Shown here: piece after piece, positions 45,100 to 54,873 of the stretch | How positions within the stretch are numbered: position 1 is the stretch's first letter | How the letters are laid out: the number at the start of each line of letters is the position of its first letter | Assembly (NCBI RefSeq): GCF_001613045.1 | Contig: NZ_BDBP01000033.1 | Location: 31,314 to 95,313, forward strand | Direction: 5' to 3' | DNA length: 64,000 nt | Source: Nocardia lijiangensis NBRC 108240 | GTDB lineage: Bacteria > Actinomycetota > Actinomycetes > Mycobacteriales > Mycobacteriaceae | Notes under the pieces: generated by a model | Told to the model about the DNA's origin: nothing | Databases searched by the model: none | Seen by the model: only the letters and a program-made list of their open reading frames with translations | Position numbers and translations under genes: made by a program

Positions 45100-46100
45100 C
45101 CAAGGTTTTCCTCCAGGACGTCACGTTGCGCGACGGTATGCACGCGCTGCGCCACCGCATCACCCCGCAGACCGTCGCGGGCATCGCCGCCGCGCTCGAC
45201 GCGGCGGGCGTCGACGCGATCGAGGTCGCGCACGGCGACGGCCTGTCCGGCGGCAGTCTCACCTACGGGCCGGGCAGCAACACCGACTGGGAATGGCTCG
45301 CCGCCGCGGCCGAAGCGCTCACCACTGCCCGACTGACCACGCTGCTGCTGCCGGGCATCGGCACCATCGAGGATCTGCGCCGCGCCTACGAACTCGGCGT
45401 GCGCTCGGTGCGAGTGGCGACCCACTGCACCGAGGCCGACATCGCCGCGCAGCACATCGCCTACGCCCGCGAGCTCGGCATGGACGTCTCCGGATTCCTG
45501 ATGATGAGCCACCTGAACAGCCCGGCCGGGCTGGCTCAGCAGGCGCACCTGATGGAGTCCTACGGCGCGCACTGCGTGTATGTCACCGATTCCGGCGGGC
45601 GGCTCACCATGAGCGGCGTGCGCCAGCGGGTGCGCGCCTATCGCGCCGTGCTCGATCCGGACACCGAGATCGGCATTCACGCGCACCAGAATCTGTCGCT
45701 GGCCGTCGCCAACAGCGTCATCGCGGTCGAGGAGGGCGTGACCCGGGTCGACGCCTCGCTGGCCGGGCTCGGCGCGGGCGCGGGCAACACCCCGCTGGAG
45801 GCCTTCGTCGCGGTCGCCGACCTCACCGGATGGAAGCACGGCGCGGATCTCGACACGCTCACCGACGCCGCCGACGACCTCGTCCGCCCACTCATGGACC
45901 GGCCCGTGCAGGTCGACAGGGAAACCCTGGCCCTCGGCTACGCCGGGGTCTACTCCAGCTTCCTACGGCACGCCGAAAACGCCTCCGCCACTTACGGTGT
46001 CGACGTCCGCACTCTGCTCACCGAAGCGGGACGCCGAGGCCTGGTCGGCGGCCAGGAAGACATGATCGTCGACATCGCCCTCGAACTCACCAGGAAGTGA
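45096..46100 (+). CDS. mhpE: 4-hydroxy-2-oxovalerate aldolase
   Basis: 334 residues of the DmpG/HMGL-like barrel: [20 protein letters not shown] (metal Asp, catalytic Arg), then [33 protein letters not shown] (metal His residues) and [17 protein letters not shown]; a C-terminal communication domain follows. It splits 4-hydroxy-2-oxovalerate into pyruvate and acetaldehyde. Last gene of the operon; no clear terminator hairpin directly after it. Confidence 0.95.
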   Translation: MTKVFLQDVTLRDGMHALRHRITPQTVAGIAAALDAAGVDAIEVAHGDGLSGGSLTYGPGSNTDWEWLAAAAEALTTARLTTLLLPGIGTIEDLRRAYELGVRSVRVATHCTEADIAAQHIAYARELGMDVSGFLMMSHLNSPAGLAQQAHLMESYGAHCVYVTDSGGRLTMSGVRQRVRAYRAVLDPDTEIGIHAHQNLSLAVANSVIAVEEGVTRVDASLAGLGAGAGNTPLEAFVAVADLTGWKHGADLDTLTDAADDLVRPLMDRPVQVDRETLALGYAGVYSSFLRHAENASATYGVDVRTLLTEAGRRGLVGGQEDMIVDIALELTRK

Positions 46101-46261
46101 GCCCCTGTGGCAGAGTCCGCCTTCTCTCGTCGGCGCATCGTCGGTGTGGGATCTGTTGCCGCGCAACATGAGCCGCTGATTCACAGGAAAGCCCGCCGCT
46201 CACAGCCGACTACCAGACTCATCGCACCCCGGTCACAGCACCGCAGCCTTCGATAGGAGAG

Positions 46262-46280
46262 GTGAGTCACCGCGACTCAC
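46262..46280. promoter_or_regulatory. Inverted repeat in the leader of the small secreted protein gene
   Basis: GTGAGTC-accgc-GACTCAC, 7-bp perfect arms, five-base spacer, ending 23 bp before the GTG start. It could be an operator or an RNA hairpin that affects translation. Confidence 0.5.
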
Positions 46281-46303
46281 GCTCCGAGAGAAGGGAATTC
46301 CGA

Positions 46304-46609
46304 GTGCTTTCCAAGACGAACATCCGCCGAGGAGCGGTCCGGGTCGCCGTCGCGGGCGCCCTGGTGACGATTCCGTCGGCCGCCGTGGCCGCCACCGCCA
46401 GTGCCGAAGCGCAGATCACGCAGGTGTCGGAAGGCATCGCGCTCGACAATGCCAGCCATCCGCATCCGGGGCCCCAAGGGTTCCCCGGCCACCCTGGCCC
46501 GGGCGGACCGCGCGTGGAGTTCCGCGGGCCGGACCGCGACTTCCCCGGCCCGGGCCCGCGCATCTTCCGGCAGGAGCTCCCGCCCACCGGATCGTTCGGC
46601 AGCAGCTAG
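46304..46609 (+). CDS. Small secreted Gly/Pro-rich protein
   Basis: 101 residues. A signal peptide is clear (LSKTNIRRGAVRVAVAGALV, then TIPSAAVAATASAEA, probable cut after AEA). The mature chain of about 65 residues is rich in Gly, Pro, His and Arg (HPHPGPQGFPGHPGPGGPRV; GPDRDFPGPGPRIF) and ends LPPTGSFGSS, loosely like a LPxTG motif but without the hydrophobic tail, so sortase anchoring is unlikely. AAGGGA before GTG 46304 sets the start. Function unknown. Confidence 0.75.
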   Translation: MLSKTNIRRGAVRVAVAGALVTIPSAAVAATASAEAQITQVSEGIALDNASHPHPGPQGFPGHPGPGGPRVEFRGPDRDFPGPGPRIFRQELPPTGSFGSS

Positions 46610-46649
46610 CCCGCAGCCATAGCCGCCGTTCATTCCGCCTCGATATGCC

Positions 46650-46685
46650 GAAGGCCACCTCCCGGTGCGTTGGGAGGTGGCCTTC
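46650..46685. terminator. Strong bidirectional terminator
   Basis: GAAGGCCACCTCCC and GGGAGGTGGCCTTC make a perfect 14-bp stem with an eight-base loop. It lies between the secreted-protein gene (stop 46609) and the convergent PAP2-kinase gene (stop 46745). Confidence 0.85.
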
Positions 46686-46744
46686 GCTTCGGCTGCGGAC
46701 CGACTCCACAGTGGCGACCCCGCGGCAATTGTCGCGGATGTGAA

Positions 46745-48292
46745 TCACGCTCGCCAGCGAAATGGCCTGCGGTGGTGCGGGCGTGGGCGTGCTGCCCAGC
46801 GCGGGTTGTCCTCGTCGCGGCGGTAGGCCGCGACCTGGCCCGCCACCGAGAAGCGCAGACTGCGTGCCTCGCCGAGGACCTCACCGTCGGCCGCCACCGC
46901 TTCCGGGTCGCGCACCTGCACGATCAGCTCGGGCACTTGCAGTTCGTTGTAGACCTTGCTGCGGCCGATGGCGGCCAGCAGCAGGGCGAGCACCGCTCTG
47001 GTCCGGGAGAACCGCAGATCGGCGCGCAGCCAGCGCACGTCGAGCAGGCCGTCGTCGAGACGAGCGCGGAACGCGGGCACAGCGCCGTGCGGATGGTAGG
47101 CGCCGTTGCCGATGAACAGGAACCACACGTCGTGCCAGCGCCCGTTCAGGCGAATGCGGACCGGCTGCGCGCGACGCAGGACGACCACGAGGGCGGCGGC
47201 GAACGCGGGCCATTTACCCCACCGCGGTTGCCATTTGTCGCGCAGCCGCACCAGATCCGGGTAGGCGCCGAGGCTGGCGGTATTGATCAGGTAGTGGGTG
47301 CGCGCGCCGTCCTCGGTGTCGAGTTCCACGCTCGCGATGTCGACCGCGACCGCCTCGCCCGCGCCGGTGGCGTCGACCACCTCGCGAAGGTCGTAGACCC
47401 CGAGGTCGCGGGCGAAATGGTTCAGGGTGCCGGTGGGGACGACGACCAGCGGCAGTTGGTGGCGCAGTGCCACCGCCGCCGCCGCGGCGATCGTTCCGTC
47501 CCCGCCCGCCGCGCCCACCGCGAACGCCCGCTCGGTGCGCGCCGCCAGGGCTTCCTCGAACTGCTCGATGCAGTCGCGACCGGGTTCGGTGCGCAACACG
47601 GTCGCCGCGGGCAGCGCCTCGGCGATGTCGTCGGTCGGGTCGTAGCCGGGGTCGCCCGACGCCGGATTCACCAGCACGACAAGCCCTTTGCCCTCGACGA
47701 GCATCGGCACCTCGCGCACCGCGTGGGCTGCGGCCTCGTCCGACTCGCGCACCGGCCACCAGCGCCGCGAGGCCATCGCCACCCCGGCGCCGACGGCCGC
47801 GCCGACAACCACATCCGAGCTCCAGTGCACACCGGTGTGGATACGGGAGTAGGCGACGGTGGCGGCCAGCGGCGCCACCACCACCGCGGTGCGCGGACTC
47901 TCCAGCGCGACGGCGGTCGCGAACGCGATGGCGCTCGCGCTGTGCCCGGACGGGAACGACGAGGAGGTCGGCACCCGGACGAGCCGCCGATGCGGCGGCA
48001 ACAGCTGGGCGGCGGGCCTGCGGCGGGCGATCAGCGACTTGAGCACCACGTTGACGGTCACGCTGGCGACTGCCACGGACACCACGCCGCGCAACGCGGC
48101 CCGGCGCGTCGCGCCCTGCCGGGTGGCGAGCGCCGCCGCGACGACCGTCCACAACACACCGCGATCCGCCGCCCGAGTCAGCCGCACCATGCCCCGGTCC
48201 ACCGCCGACATCGGAATCCGTGCCACCGCACCGGTCACCGCGTGATCCACATGCTGCACCCGGCGAAACGTCCGGCCCAACAACGCACTCAT
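46745..48292 (-). CDS. PAP2 phosphatase - diacylglycerol kinase-like fusion protein
   Basis: 515 residues. The N-terminal half is a PAP2 lipid phosphatase with membrane helices and all three motifs: KSLIARRRP, PSGHSAS, and SRIHTGVHWSSDVV. The C-terminal half (from about 200) is a DAGK/LCB5 lipid kinase: VVLVNPASGDPG, GAAGGDGTIAAAAAVAL, VPTGTLNHFARDLG. Phosphatase and kinase in one chain suggest that the same lipid is switched between phosphorylated and free forms. The fusion is known across actinobacteria. Start ATG 48292. Confidence 0.9.
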   Translation of the reverse strand: MSALLGRTFRRVQHVDHAVTGAVARIPMSAVDRGMVRLTRAADRGVLWTVVAAALATRQGATRRAALRGVVSVAVASVTVNVVLKSLIARRRPAAQLLPPHRRLVRVPTSSSFPSGHSASAIAFATAVALESPRTAVVVAPLAATVAYSRIHTGVHWSSDVVVGAAVGAGVAMASRRWWPVRESDEAAAHAVREVPMLVEGKGLVVLVNPASGDPGYDPTDDIAEALPAATVLRTEPGRDCIEQFEEALAARTERAFAVGAAGGDGTIAAAAAVALRHQLPLVVVPTGTLNHFARDLGVYDLREVVDATGAGEAVAVDIASVELDTEDGARTHYLINTASLGAYPDLVRLRDKWQPRWGKWPAFAAALVVVLRRAQPVRIRLNGRWHDVWFLFIGNGAYHPHGAVPAFRARLDDGLLDVRWLRADLRFSRTRAVLALLLAAIGRSKVYNELQVPELIVQVRDPEAVAADGEVLGEARSLRFSVAGQVAAYRRDEDNPRWAARPRPHHRRPFRWRA

Positions 48293-48404
48293 TCCGTCGA
48301 AAGTACAGCGCCCGCAACACCCGCGCGCGAGACAGTGGACCGAGGCGGGCGGCGCACGCGGGAGGCGCTGCGCCGGGAATCCGCGGAAAAGAATTCGCGG
48401 AAGG

Positions 48405-48434
48405 TGTCGATCCGGCGGCTTCTCGTTCGACGTC
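48405..48434 (+). promoter_or_regulatory. ECF42-type promoter of the DGPF-sigma operon
   Basis: TGTCGA at 48405-48410, a 17-bp spacer, then CGACGTC from 48428. As I recall, the ECF42 target motif is TGTCGA at -35 with CGA/TC at -10. It lies 46 bp before the DGPF gene, so the sigma factor probably drives its own operon. Confidence 0.65.
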
Positions 48435-48479
48435 ATCAGTGGCAGGGTCGAAGGACGGCCCCGACGGAAGGAGTTACTT

Positions 48480-48902
48480 GTGAAGTACATGCTGATCATG
48501 CGCTCGACGGACGAGGCGTTGGAGGCGGCGAAGAACATGCCGTTCGAGGAGATCATCGAGTCCATGGGCAAGTACAACGAGGCCCTGATGAAGGCGGGCG
48601 TCGTGGTGGGCGGCGAGGGGCTCGCCGAGCCCGACCAGGGATTCGTCGTCGACTACGACGAGGATCCGCCGATGGTCACCGACGGCCCGTACGGCGAGAC
48701 GAAGGAGCTGTTCGGCGGCTTCTGGATCCTCGACGTGTCCTCCAAGGAGGAAGCGATCGAATGGGCCAAGCGGGCGCCGCTCGGCCGCGGCTCGAAGATG
48801 GAGGTGCGGCGGGTCCACGAGATGGAGGACTTCCCCGCGGACAACGAGTGGATCCGCAAAGAGGCCGCCTGGCGCGACGAGCTGGAACAGCGCAAGAGCT
48901 GA
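48480..48902 (+). CDS. YCII-related DGPF-domain protein
   Basis: 140 residues, opening with KYMLIMRSTDEALEAAKNMP and carrying the name-giving motif as VTDGPYGETKELFGGFWILD. DGPF proteins are the usual genomic partners of ECF42 sigma factors; their biochemical role is unknown, though the YciI fold can bind small molecules. GTG 48480 is set by AAGGAG 6 bp upstream. It is followed after 3 bp by the sigma factor gene. Confidence 0.9.
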   Translation: MKYMLIMRSTDEALEAAKNMPFEEIIESMGKYNEALMKAGVVVGGEGLAEPDQGFVVDYDEDPPMVTDGPYGETKELFGGFWILDVSSKEEAIEWAKRAPLGRGSKMEVRRVHEMEDFPADNEWIRKEAAWRDELEQRKS

Positions 48903-48905
48903 CCG

Positions 48906-50201
48906 ATGACCGACACCGAGCCGGAGCGCCGCCCGCATCCACCGGATCGGGAATCGGTACGGCGCTCCGTCGCGGCGGTCTGGCGGATCGAGGCCGGTCG
49001 GATCATCGCCACGCTGACACGCACGGTCGGGGATTTCGGCGCGGCCGAGGACCTCGCCCAGGAGGCGCTCGCCGACGCGCTCGCCCAGTGGCCGCACAGC
49101 GGGGTGCCGAGGAATCCCGCGGCGTGGCTCACCACGGTCGCCAAACGCCGTGCCGTAGATGGCTGGCGGCGGCAACAGCGGTACGACGAGCGGCTGGCGG
49201 CGCTCGCGCGGGAACTCGCGACCGAGCGCACCGAGGGACACGAGCCCGAATTGCCGTGGGACCCGGACGCCATCGATGACGACCTGCTGCGACTGGTGTT
49301 CATCTCGTGCCATCCGGTGCTGTCCAGGCCCGCGCAGGTCGCGCTGACGCTGCGGGTGATCGGCGGGCTGTCGAGCGCGGAGATCGCGCGGGCCTGCCTG
49401 CTCCCGGTGGCCACGGTGCAGCAGCGCATCGTGCGCGCCAAGAAGACACTCGCCGCGGCCAAGGCGCCCTTCGAGTTGCCGCCGCGGGCGCAGTTCGAAC
49501 AGCGGTTGAGCGCCGTGCTCGCGGTGCTGTATCTGATGTTCAACGAAGGGCACACCGCCGCAACGGGATCGGAGTGGATGCGCCCGGAGCTGAGCCGGGA
49601 AGCGTTGCGGCTGGGCCGGATTCTCGCCGGGCTCGTGCCACGCGAGCCGGAGGTCCACGGACTGGTCGCGCTGATGGAGCTGACCGCGGCCCGCTTCCCC
49701 GCGCGGGTGGACGCGCACGGCGATCCGGTGCTGCTGGCCGATCAGGACCGGCGGCGCTGGGATCGCGGCGCTATCGCCCGCGGGCGAGCCGCGCTGGCGC
49801 GCTGCGACGGGCTCGGCCGGGGCCGCGGCCCCTACGCGCTGCAAGCCGGGATCGCCGAATGCCACGCGGTGGCCGCCTCGGTCACCGACACCGATTGGGA
49901 GCTCATCGTCCTGCTCTACGACGCACTCGGCCGGCTCCACCCCTCCCCCGTAGTCGAACTCAACCGCGCCGTCGCACTCTCCATGGCCCGCGGTCCCGCC
50001 GCCGCACTATCCATCATCGACGACCTGATCGCCGACGGACGCCTCGCCGACTATCACCTGCTACACGCCACCCACGGCGAACTACTCGCCCGAGTCGGCC
50101 GCCGCGACCAGGCGCGCACCGCATTCCAGACCGCCGCCCAGCTCACCGAGAACCAGCGCGAACGAACCCTCTTGCTGCGCAAGGCCTCCGCACAGAACTG
50201 A
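48906..50201 (+). CDS. ECF42-type RNA polymerase sigma factor with long C-terminal TPR-like domain
   Basis: 431 residues. Sigma region 2 (IIATLTRTVGDFGAAEDLAQ, then EALADALAQWPHSGVPRNPA) and region 4 (VALTLRVIGGLSSAEIARAC, then LLPVATVQQRIVRAKKTLAA) are clear. From about residue 190 a helical domain follows (FNEGHTAATGSEWMRPELSR; HALYDALGRLHPSP-type repeats), the TPR-like extension that marks ECF42 and is needed for activity in place of an anti-sigma factor. No anti-sigma gene is adjacent, as expected. Partner of the DGPF gene upstream. Confidence 0.92.
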   Translation: MTDTEPERRPHPPDRESVRRSVAAVWRIEAGRIIATLTRTVGDFGAAEDLAQEALADALAQWPHSGVPRNPAAWLTTVAKRRAVDGWRRQQRYDERLAALARELATERTEGHEPELPWDPDAIDDDLLRLVFISCHPVLSRPAQVALTLRVIGGLSSAEIARACLLPVATVQQRIVRAKKTLAAAKAPFELPPRAQFEQRLSAVLAVLYLMFNEGHTAATGSEWMRPELSREALRLGRILAGLVPREPEVHGLVALMELTAARFPARVDAHGDPVLLADQDRRRWDRGAIARGRAALARCDGLGRGRGPYALQAGIAECHAVAASVTDTDWELIVLLYDALGRLHPSPVVELNRAVALSMARGPAAALSIIDDLIADGRLADYHLLHATHGELLARVGRRDQARTAFQTAAQLTENQRERTLLLRKASAQN

Positions 50202-50221
50202 ACGAGGGTGAAGCACAGTGT

Positions 50222-50248
50222 GCTCGCACCATGACCGACGGTGCGAGC
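50222..50248 (+). terminator. Hairpin after the sigma factor gene
   Basis: GCTCGCACC and GGTGCGAGC pair over 9 bp with a nine-base loop, 20 bp after the stop. Confidence 0.6.
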
Positions 50249-50445
50249 GTGTCCGGTCAGCCGAGAGCCGGATGCACCTCCGTGGTGGCCGCTGGGCCCG
50301 CGTCGACGGCATCTGTCACCGGCGTCGCAATCCGCCTGCGGTCCAGCGGCATTCGCACGCATGACAGGCCTTCGCAAGACCCCAATCCTGGTGGCGATGA
50401 AACTGGTTGCGGTAGATGTGATCTCGGGGCGGGTATCCCGGTGCA

Positions 50446-51393
50446 GTGACGGTTGGCAAGTACGTGCTCGTATTTCTCGGTGTCGTCGCGGTGGGCGTTG
50501 GTCTGTCGTTCGTGTCGGTCCGGCCGGTGTCCGCGGCGCCGGCGGCGCATGTGGTCGGTGAGGCGCCGCTCGGTGCGGCGGCGGTGCGGATGGATGTGTA
50601 TTCGCCGTCCATGGATGCCGTGGTGACCAATCGCGTGATTCCCGCGGCGGGCGATGGGCCCGCGCCGACGTTGTATCTGCTCACCGGCATCGGCGGCGGC
50701 GAGGACGGGATCTCCTGGTGGGACGACACCGACGTGGCGCGGTTCTTCGCCGACAAGCACGTCAACGTGGTGATGCCGGTCGGCGGCGCGTTCAGCATGT
50801 ACACCGATTGGCAGGCCGACGACCCGGCGCTCGGCCGCAATCGCTGGCAGACCTACCTCACCGAAGAACTCCCCGCGGTCGTCGACGAGCGGCTCGGCGC
50901 CACCGGACGCAATGCCGTCGCCGGTGTCTCGATGAGCGCGGCCTCCGCGGTCGACCTCGCCATCCAGGCCCCCGGCCGCTACCGCGCGGTCGCCGCCTAC
51001 AGCGGCTGCCCTTGGGCGGCGGACCCGCTCGGGATCGCCTTCGTCACCGCGCAGGTGGGTCGCGGCGGCGCCGATCCCGCCAACATGTGGGGCCCGCCGG
51101 GCGGCGACGGGTGGCGCGCACACGACGCCTTCGCCCGCGCCGGCGCGTTGGCCGGGAAGACCGTCTACCTGTCCGCGGGCTCCGGCCTGCCCGGCACGAT
51201 CGACCGCGGCCTGCCGTTCCCGCCCATCGAGGCCATCGCGAACGCGTGCACCGCGGCGTTCGCCGGTCGGCTCGCCCAGCTCGGCATCCCCGCCGTGCAC
51301 GTGGAACGTCCGACCGGCTCGCACACCTGGGGATTGTTCGAAAGGGATCTGCACGAATCCTGGCCGCACCTGGCCAGCGCGATCGGCGCGTGA
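50446..51393 (+). CDS. Secreted mycolyltransferase/esterase of the antigen 85 family
   Basis: 315 residues. Signal peptide VGKYVLVFLGVVAVGVGLSF to VSA. The mature chain has TLYLLTGIGGGEDGISWWDD (antigen 85 style early loop), a Trp pair in YTDWQADDPALGRNRWQTYL, nucleophile Ser162 in AVAGVSMSAASAVDLAI, and the His in GSHTWGLFERDLHESWPHL. Family members move mycolyl groups onto trehalose or arabinogalactan in the envelope, which supports a mycolic-acid-bearing host. Ends 56 bp before the Tn3 target duplication. Confidence 0.9.
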   Translation: MTVGKYVLVFLGVVAVGVGLSFVSVRPVSAAPAAHVVGEAPLGAAAVRMDVYSPSMDAVVTNRVIPAAGDGPAPTLYLLTGIGGGEDGISWWDDTDVARFFADKHVNVVMPVGGAFSMYTDWQADDPALGRNRWQTYLTEELPAVVDERLGATGRNAVAGVSMSAASAVDLAIQAPGRYRAVAAYSGCPWAADPLGIAFVTAQVGRGGADPANMWGPPGGDGWRAHDAFARAGALAGKTVYLSAGSGLPGTIDRGLPFPPIEAIANACTAAFAGRLAQLGIPAVHVERPTGSHTWGLFERDLHESWPHLASAIGA

Positions 51394-51430
51394 AACGAAC
51401 GTCGGAGGCATCGCCTCGGAGCCACGCCAG

Positions 51431-51446
51431 TTGCCCACGTGGGCAA
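51431..51446. other. 16-bp perfect palindrome next to the transposon target site
   Basis: TTGCCCACGTGGGCAA, 38 bp after the mycolyltransferase stop and 4 bp before the target duplication. It may be a terminator stem (GGCAT and ATGCC flank it) or a feature that drew the transposon. Confidence 0.45.
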
Positions 51447-51449
51447 TGC

Positions 51450-51454
51450 CTTTG
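51450..51454. repeat. Left target-site duplication CTTTG
   Basis: CTTTG immediately before the left inverted repeat; the same five bases follow the right repeat at 60358-60362. Five bases is the Tn3-family norm. Confidence 0.9.
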
Positions 51455-51492
51455 GGGGTTCCGGTAGTAATCGCCGAAAAAACAACGGATAT
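51455..51492 (+). repeat. Left terminal inverted repeat of the Tn3-family element
   Basis: 38 bp, begins GGGGTTCCGGTAGTAATCGC and ends CGGATAT. Differs from the right repeat only at position 7 and positions 27-31. Confidence 0.9.
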
Positions 51493-51601
51493 ACGTAATC
51501 CGTTGGTATCGAGCTAGTTTCGTGCTGGGGATGCGTGTTTGGGCTGGTAGTGCTTGGCTTGGCGCTGATGTGGCTTGTCGGCGTGGTGGAGGTCGGGGTT
51601 C

Positions 51602-54600
51602 GTGGCGACGCGGGTGTTCGCGGACGAGGAGTTGGCGCGTCTGCGGGGGTTCCCGGAGATCAGCCGTGAGGAGCTGTATCGGTTTTTCAAGCTGACCCCA
51701 TCGGACTTGGCGTTCATCGCGCCGGGCCGGGGCCGTGGCCCGGCGGATCGACTTGGTCTGTCTGTGGCGCTGTGCACGCTGCCGTGGTTGGGGTTCGTGC
51801 CGGCCAAGGTGTCGACGGCGCCGCCGGTGGCGGTGGCCCGGTTGGCTTCCCAGCTGGATGTCGATGCGGGCGAGATCGGTTCCTACGGCCGTCGAGCGCA
51901 GACACGGACCGATCATCTGCGCCTGGTGGCGCAGTATCTGGGCTGGCGGGGCGCGGGGACGATGGAGCTGAAAGAGCTGGATGAGTTCTTGCTGGCGCGG
52001 GCGATGGAGCACGATTCCCCGACGCTGCTGTTCCGGCTGGTGTGTGAGTACTGATCTCGGCGAAGGTGATCCGGCCGGGCCCGGTGGTGCTAGTGGAGCA
52101 CGTTGCTCACGCCCGCGAGCAAGCGCAGCGGGAAACCTATGACCGGCTGGCGCACGAACTCACGCCGCAGCGGTGCGCGGAGCTGGACGGGCTGCTGGTC
52201 ACCGATGTCTCGCTGAAGATGTCGCGGTTGCGGTGGCTTGCGACCGGGCCGGTGGAAGCGTCCGCAGCGGCGGTGAAGGCCGAGGTCGACAAGCTCGGGT
52301 TCCTGCGCACCCTGGGCGCCGACCGCCTCGATATGTCGGTGCTGCCCGCCGAGCGACGCCGGTTCCTGGCGACGATGGGCCGCCGCCTGACCAGCCAGGC
52401 ACTGGAACGGCGGGAGCCGCAGCGGCGTCATCCGATCCTGCTCACGGTGCTGGCGCAGTCGGCCGCCGATGTGCTCGATGAAGTGGTCGCGTTGTTCGAC
52501 CAGGCGATCTCGGCGAAATTCAGTGCCGCCGAAAGGCGGATGAAAGACGAGCTGGCCGAACGCGGCAAGTCTGGTGAGGACCGGCAAGCCCTGCTGGACG
52601 AGCTGCTGGCGATCGTCACCGACGCGGCGATCGCCGATGAACAGATCGGCGGCCTGATCCGCGGGGACCGGATCGGGTGGGAGCGGTTGCGGGCGGCGAT
52701 AGCGCAGGCCAAACCCCGGCTGCCGCGTGATCACGGGCATCTGGCCGGCCCTGAACACCTCGTACTCCTATCTTCGCCAGTTCACCCCGGCTGTGCTGTC
52801 GAGCGTCGGGTTCGCCGGCGGCATCGCGGCGACCGAGCTGCTGATCGCGGTGGCCATGCTGCGTGAGCTGATCGCCACCGGCCGCCGCAAGGTGTTCGAC
52901 GAGGCTCCGACCGGGTTCGTACCCGCCAAGTGGCGCGGCTACCTCGAGGAGGCCCGCCGCTCCGGCAATCCCACCGCCTACCGGCACTATTGGGAGCTGT
53001 GCGTACTGCTCGGCTTGCGTGACGGGCTGCGCGCCGGGGACGTGTTCGTGCCTGGTTCGCGCCGGTATGCCGATCCGGCGGCGTATCTGCTCACCCCGGC
53101 CCAGTGGGAGCCTCAGCGCGCCGAATTCTGCCGTCTGGTCGGCAAATCCGCTGATCCGGCCCGAGCGCTGGCGGACGCGGTCGATGAACTACACGAGTCT
53201 GTCGGTGAGCTGGAGAAGATACTCGCCGACGGTGATGGCCCGGTCCGTCTCGATGATGAGGGTGATCTGGTGATCTCACCGCTGACCGCCGAAGACGTGC
53301 CGGCGGAGGCGAAGGTGCTGAAGGCGGAGCTGACCGAGATGCTGCCGTTCGCGCCGATCGTGTCGCTGCTGATCGAGCTGGACAACCGCACCGTTTACCT
53401 GGACTGTTTCACTCACGCCACCGGCAAGCACGCCCGCAGCTCCGACCTGAAACGCAACCTCATCGCGGTCCTGCTGGCCAACGCGACCAACCTCGGGCTG
53501 CGCAGCATGGCCGACGCCTGCGGCATCTCCTACGACATTCTGCGGTGGACCGAGGAATGGTATGTGCGGGAGGAGACGCTGCGTGCGGCGAATCTGGCGA
53601 TCATCGACTACCACCAAAGATTGCCGCTCACCGCGATTTTCGGTGGCGGCACCCTGTCGTCCAGCGACGGGCAGCGGTTCCCGACCCGCGGCAAGTCGAC
53701 CACCGCCCGCACGGTCCCGCACTTCTTCGCCGACCAGGGCCTGTCTACCTACACGTGGCTCACCGATCAGCACACCACCTACGGCACCAAGGTGATCGTC
53801 ACGACGCGGCGCGAGGCGCACTATGTGCTGGACGAGATCCTGGGCAACGCCAAGGATCTGCCGATCACCGAGCACGCGACAGATACTCATGGCGTGACCC
53901 TGGTGAACTTTGCGTTGTTCGACCTGCTCGGCATGCAGCTCTCGCCCCGCATCCGGGATCTGGGCAAGATCACCCTGTACCGGCCAGGGTCGCGCTCGCA
54001 GATCGAGTCGCAGTTCCCGCACGCTGGGCCGCTGTTGACCCGCAAACTGAATCTCGACCTGATCGGCGAGCACTACGATGATTTGCTTCGTCTGACCGGG
54101 TCGCTGAAGTTCGGGCACGCGACCGCGTCGCTGCTGGTCGGGAAGCTGTCGGCGTCGGGGCGGCAGAACGCGCTGGCTGCGGCGCTGAAAGAGTATGGGG
54201 CCCTTCGTCGTACGATCTACGCCGCACGCTATTTGTCCGATCCGGATTACCGGCGCAAGATCGCTCGCCAGCTCAACAGGGGCGAGTCGGTCCACGCGCT
54301 CAAACGCGACCTGCTCTATGCCCACGAGGGCATGATCCGGGCACGGCATCTCGAGGACCAGGCCGAACAAATGTGGTGCCTGACCCTGGCGACGAATGCG
54401 GTCATCGCCTGGACGACAGAATATTTCGGTCTCGCAGTGGAGCAGATGCGGCGTGAGGGCCGCCGGGTCGATGACGAGGTGCTGGCTCACGTGTCCCCGG
54501 CCCACAGCGAGAACATCAACTTCTTCGGCGCCATCGAGGTAGACATCGACGCCGAGCTGGCCCAGCTCGGGCCGACCGGCTATCGGCCCCTACGAATGCG

Positions 54601-54625
54601 CGACACACTGTTCCGATGTCTATGA
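51602..54625 (+). pseudogene. tnpA: Tn3-family transposase TnpA with two compensating frameshifts
   Basis: If joined, about 1007 residues, the full family length. The N-terminal part (VFADEELARLRGFPEISREE) runs to a stop at 52052-52054 after LLFRLVCEY. One missing C at 52051 moves the sense frame, which continues LISAKVIRPGPVVLVEHVAH. An extra G near 52747 returns it to the first frame at LNTSYSYLRQFTPAVLSSVG. The C-terminal catalytic domain is intact, with FGGGTLSSSDGQRFPTRGKS and WLTDQHTTYGTKVIVTTRRE. GGAGGT precedes GTG 51602. As read, no full transposase is made. Confidence 0.88.
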
Positions 54626-54873
54626 CCGCCACGGTCCTGCTTGACATCCAGCCGTGGCCGTTTCGAACGCGCGCTATGCGGCTGCAGGGCGTCGCGAACA
54701 AGGTAGATCACCTCGTCACGATCATCGGTCACGCTGTGGTCGGGATGGAATCCGATGTCTCGCGGCCCCGCAGCGAGGGTCGTCGATCACCGCACACACC
54801 CAGTGGCAGAGCGTCCGCCTGGGTGAAGGGCGCGGCCCGCACTGACCTACATAACGAGCGGGCCGGAGGACCG
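54626..54873. other. Non-coding stretch inside the transposon
   Basis: 248 bp between the transposase and the quinone oxidoreductase gene. Short open frames exist but none has codon use or a family that supports a gene. I see no clear res site here. Confidence 0.5.

Noticed and set aside
39716..46100. Steroid A/B-ring hsa cluster
   Set aside because: The hydroxylase is a single-component FAD enzyme and not HsaA/HsaB, so a phenylpropionate-type pathway is more likely even though the hydrolase and dioxygenase resemble HsaD and HsaC.
46605..46609. LPxTG-like sortase signal in the secreted small protein
   Set aside because: LPPTG is followed by only five residues, with no hydrophobic segment or basic tail.
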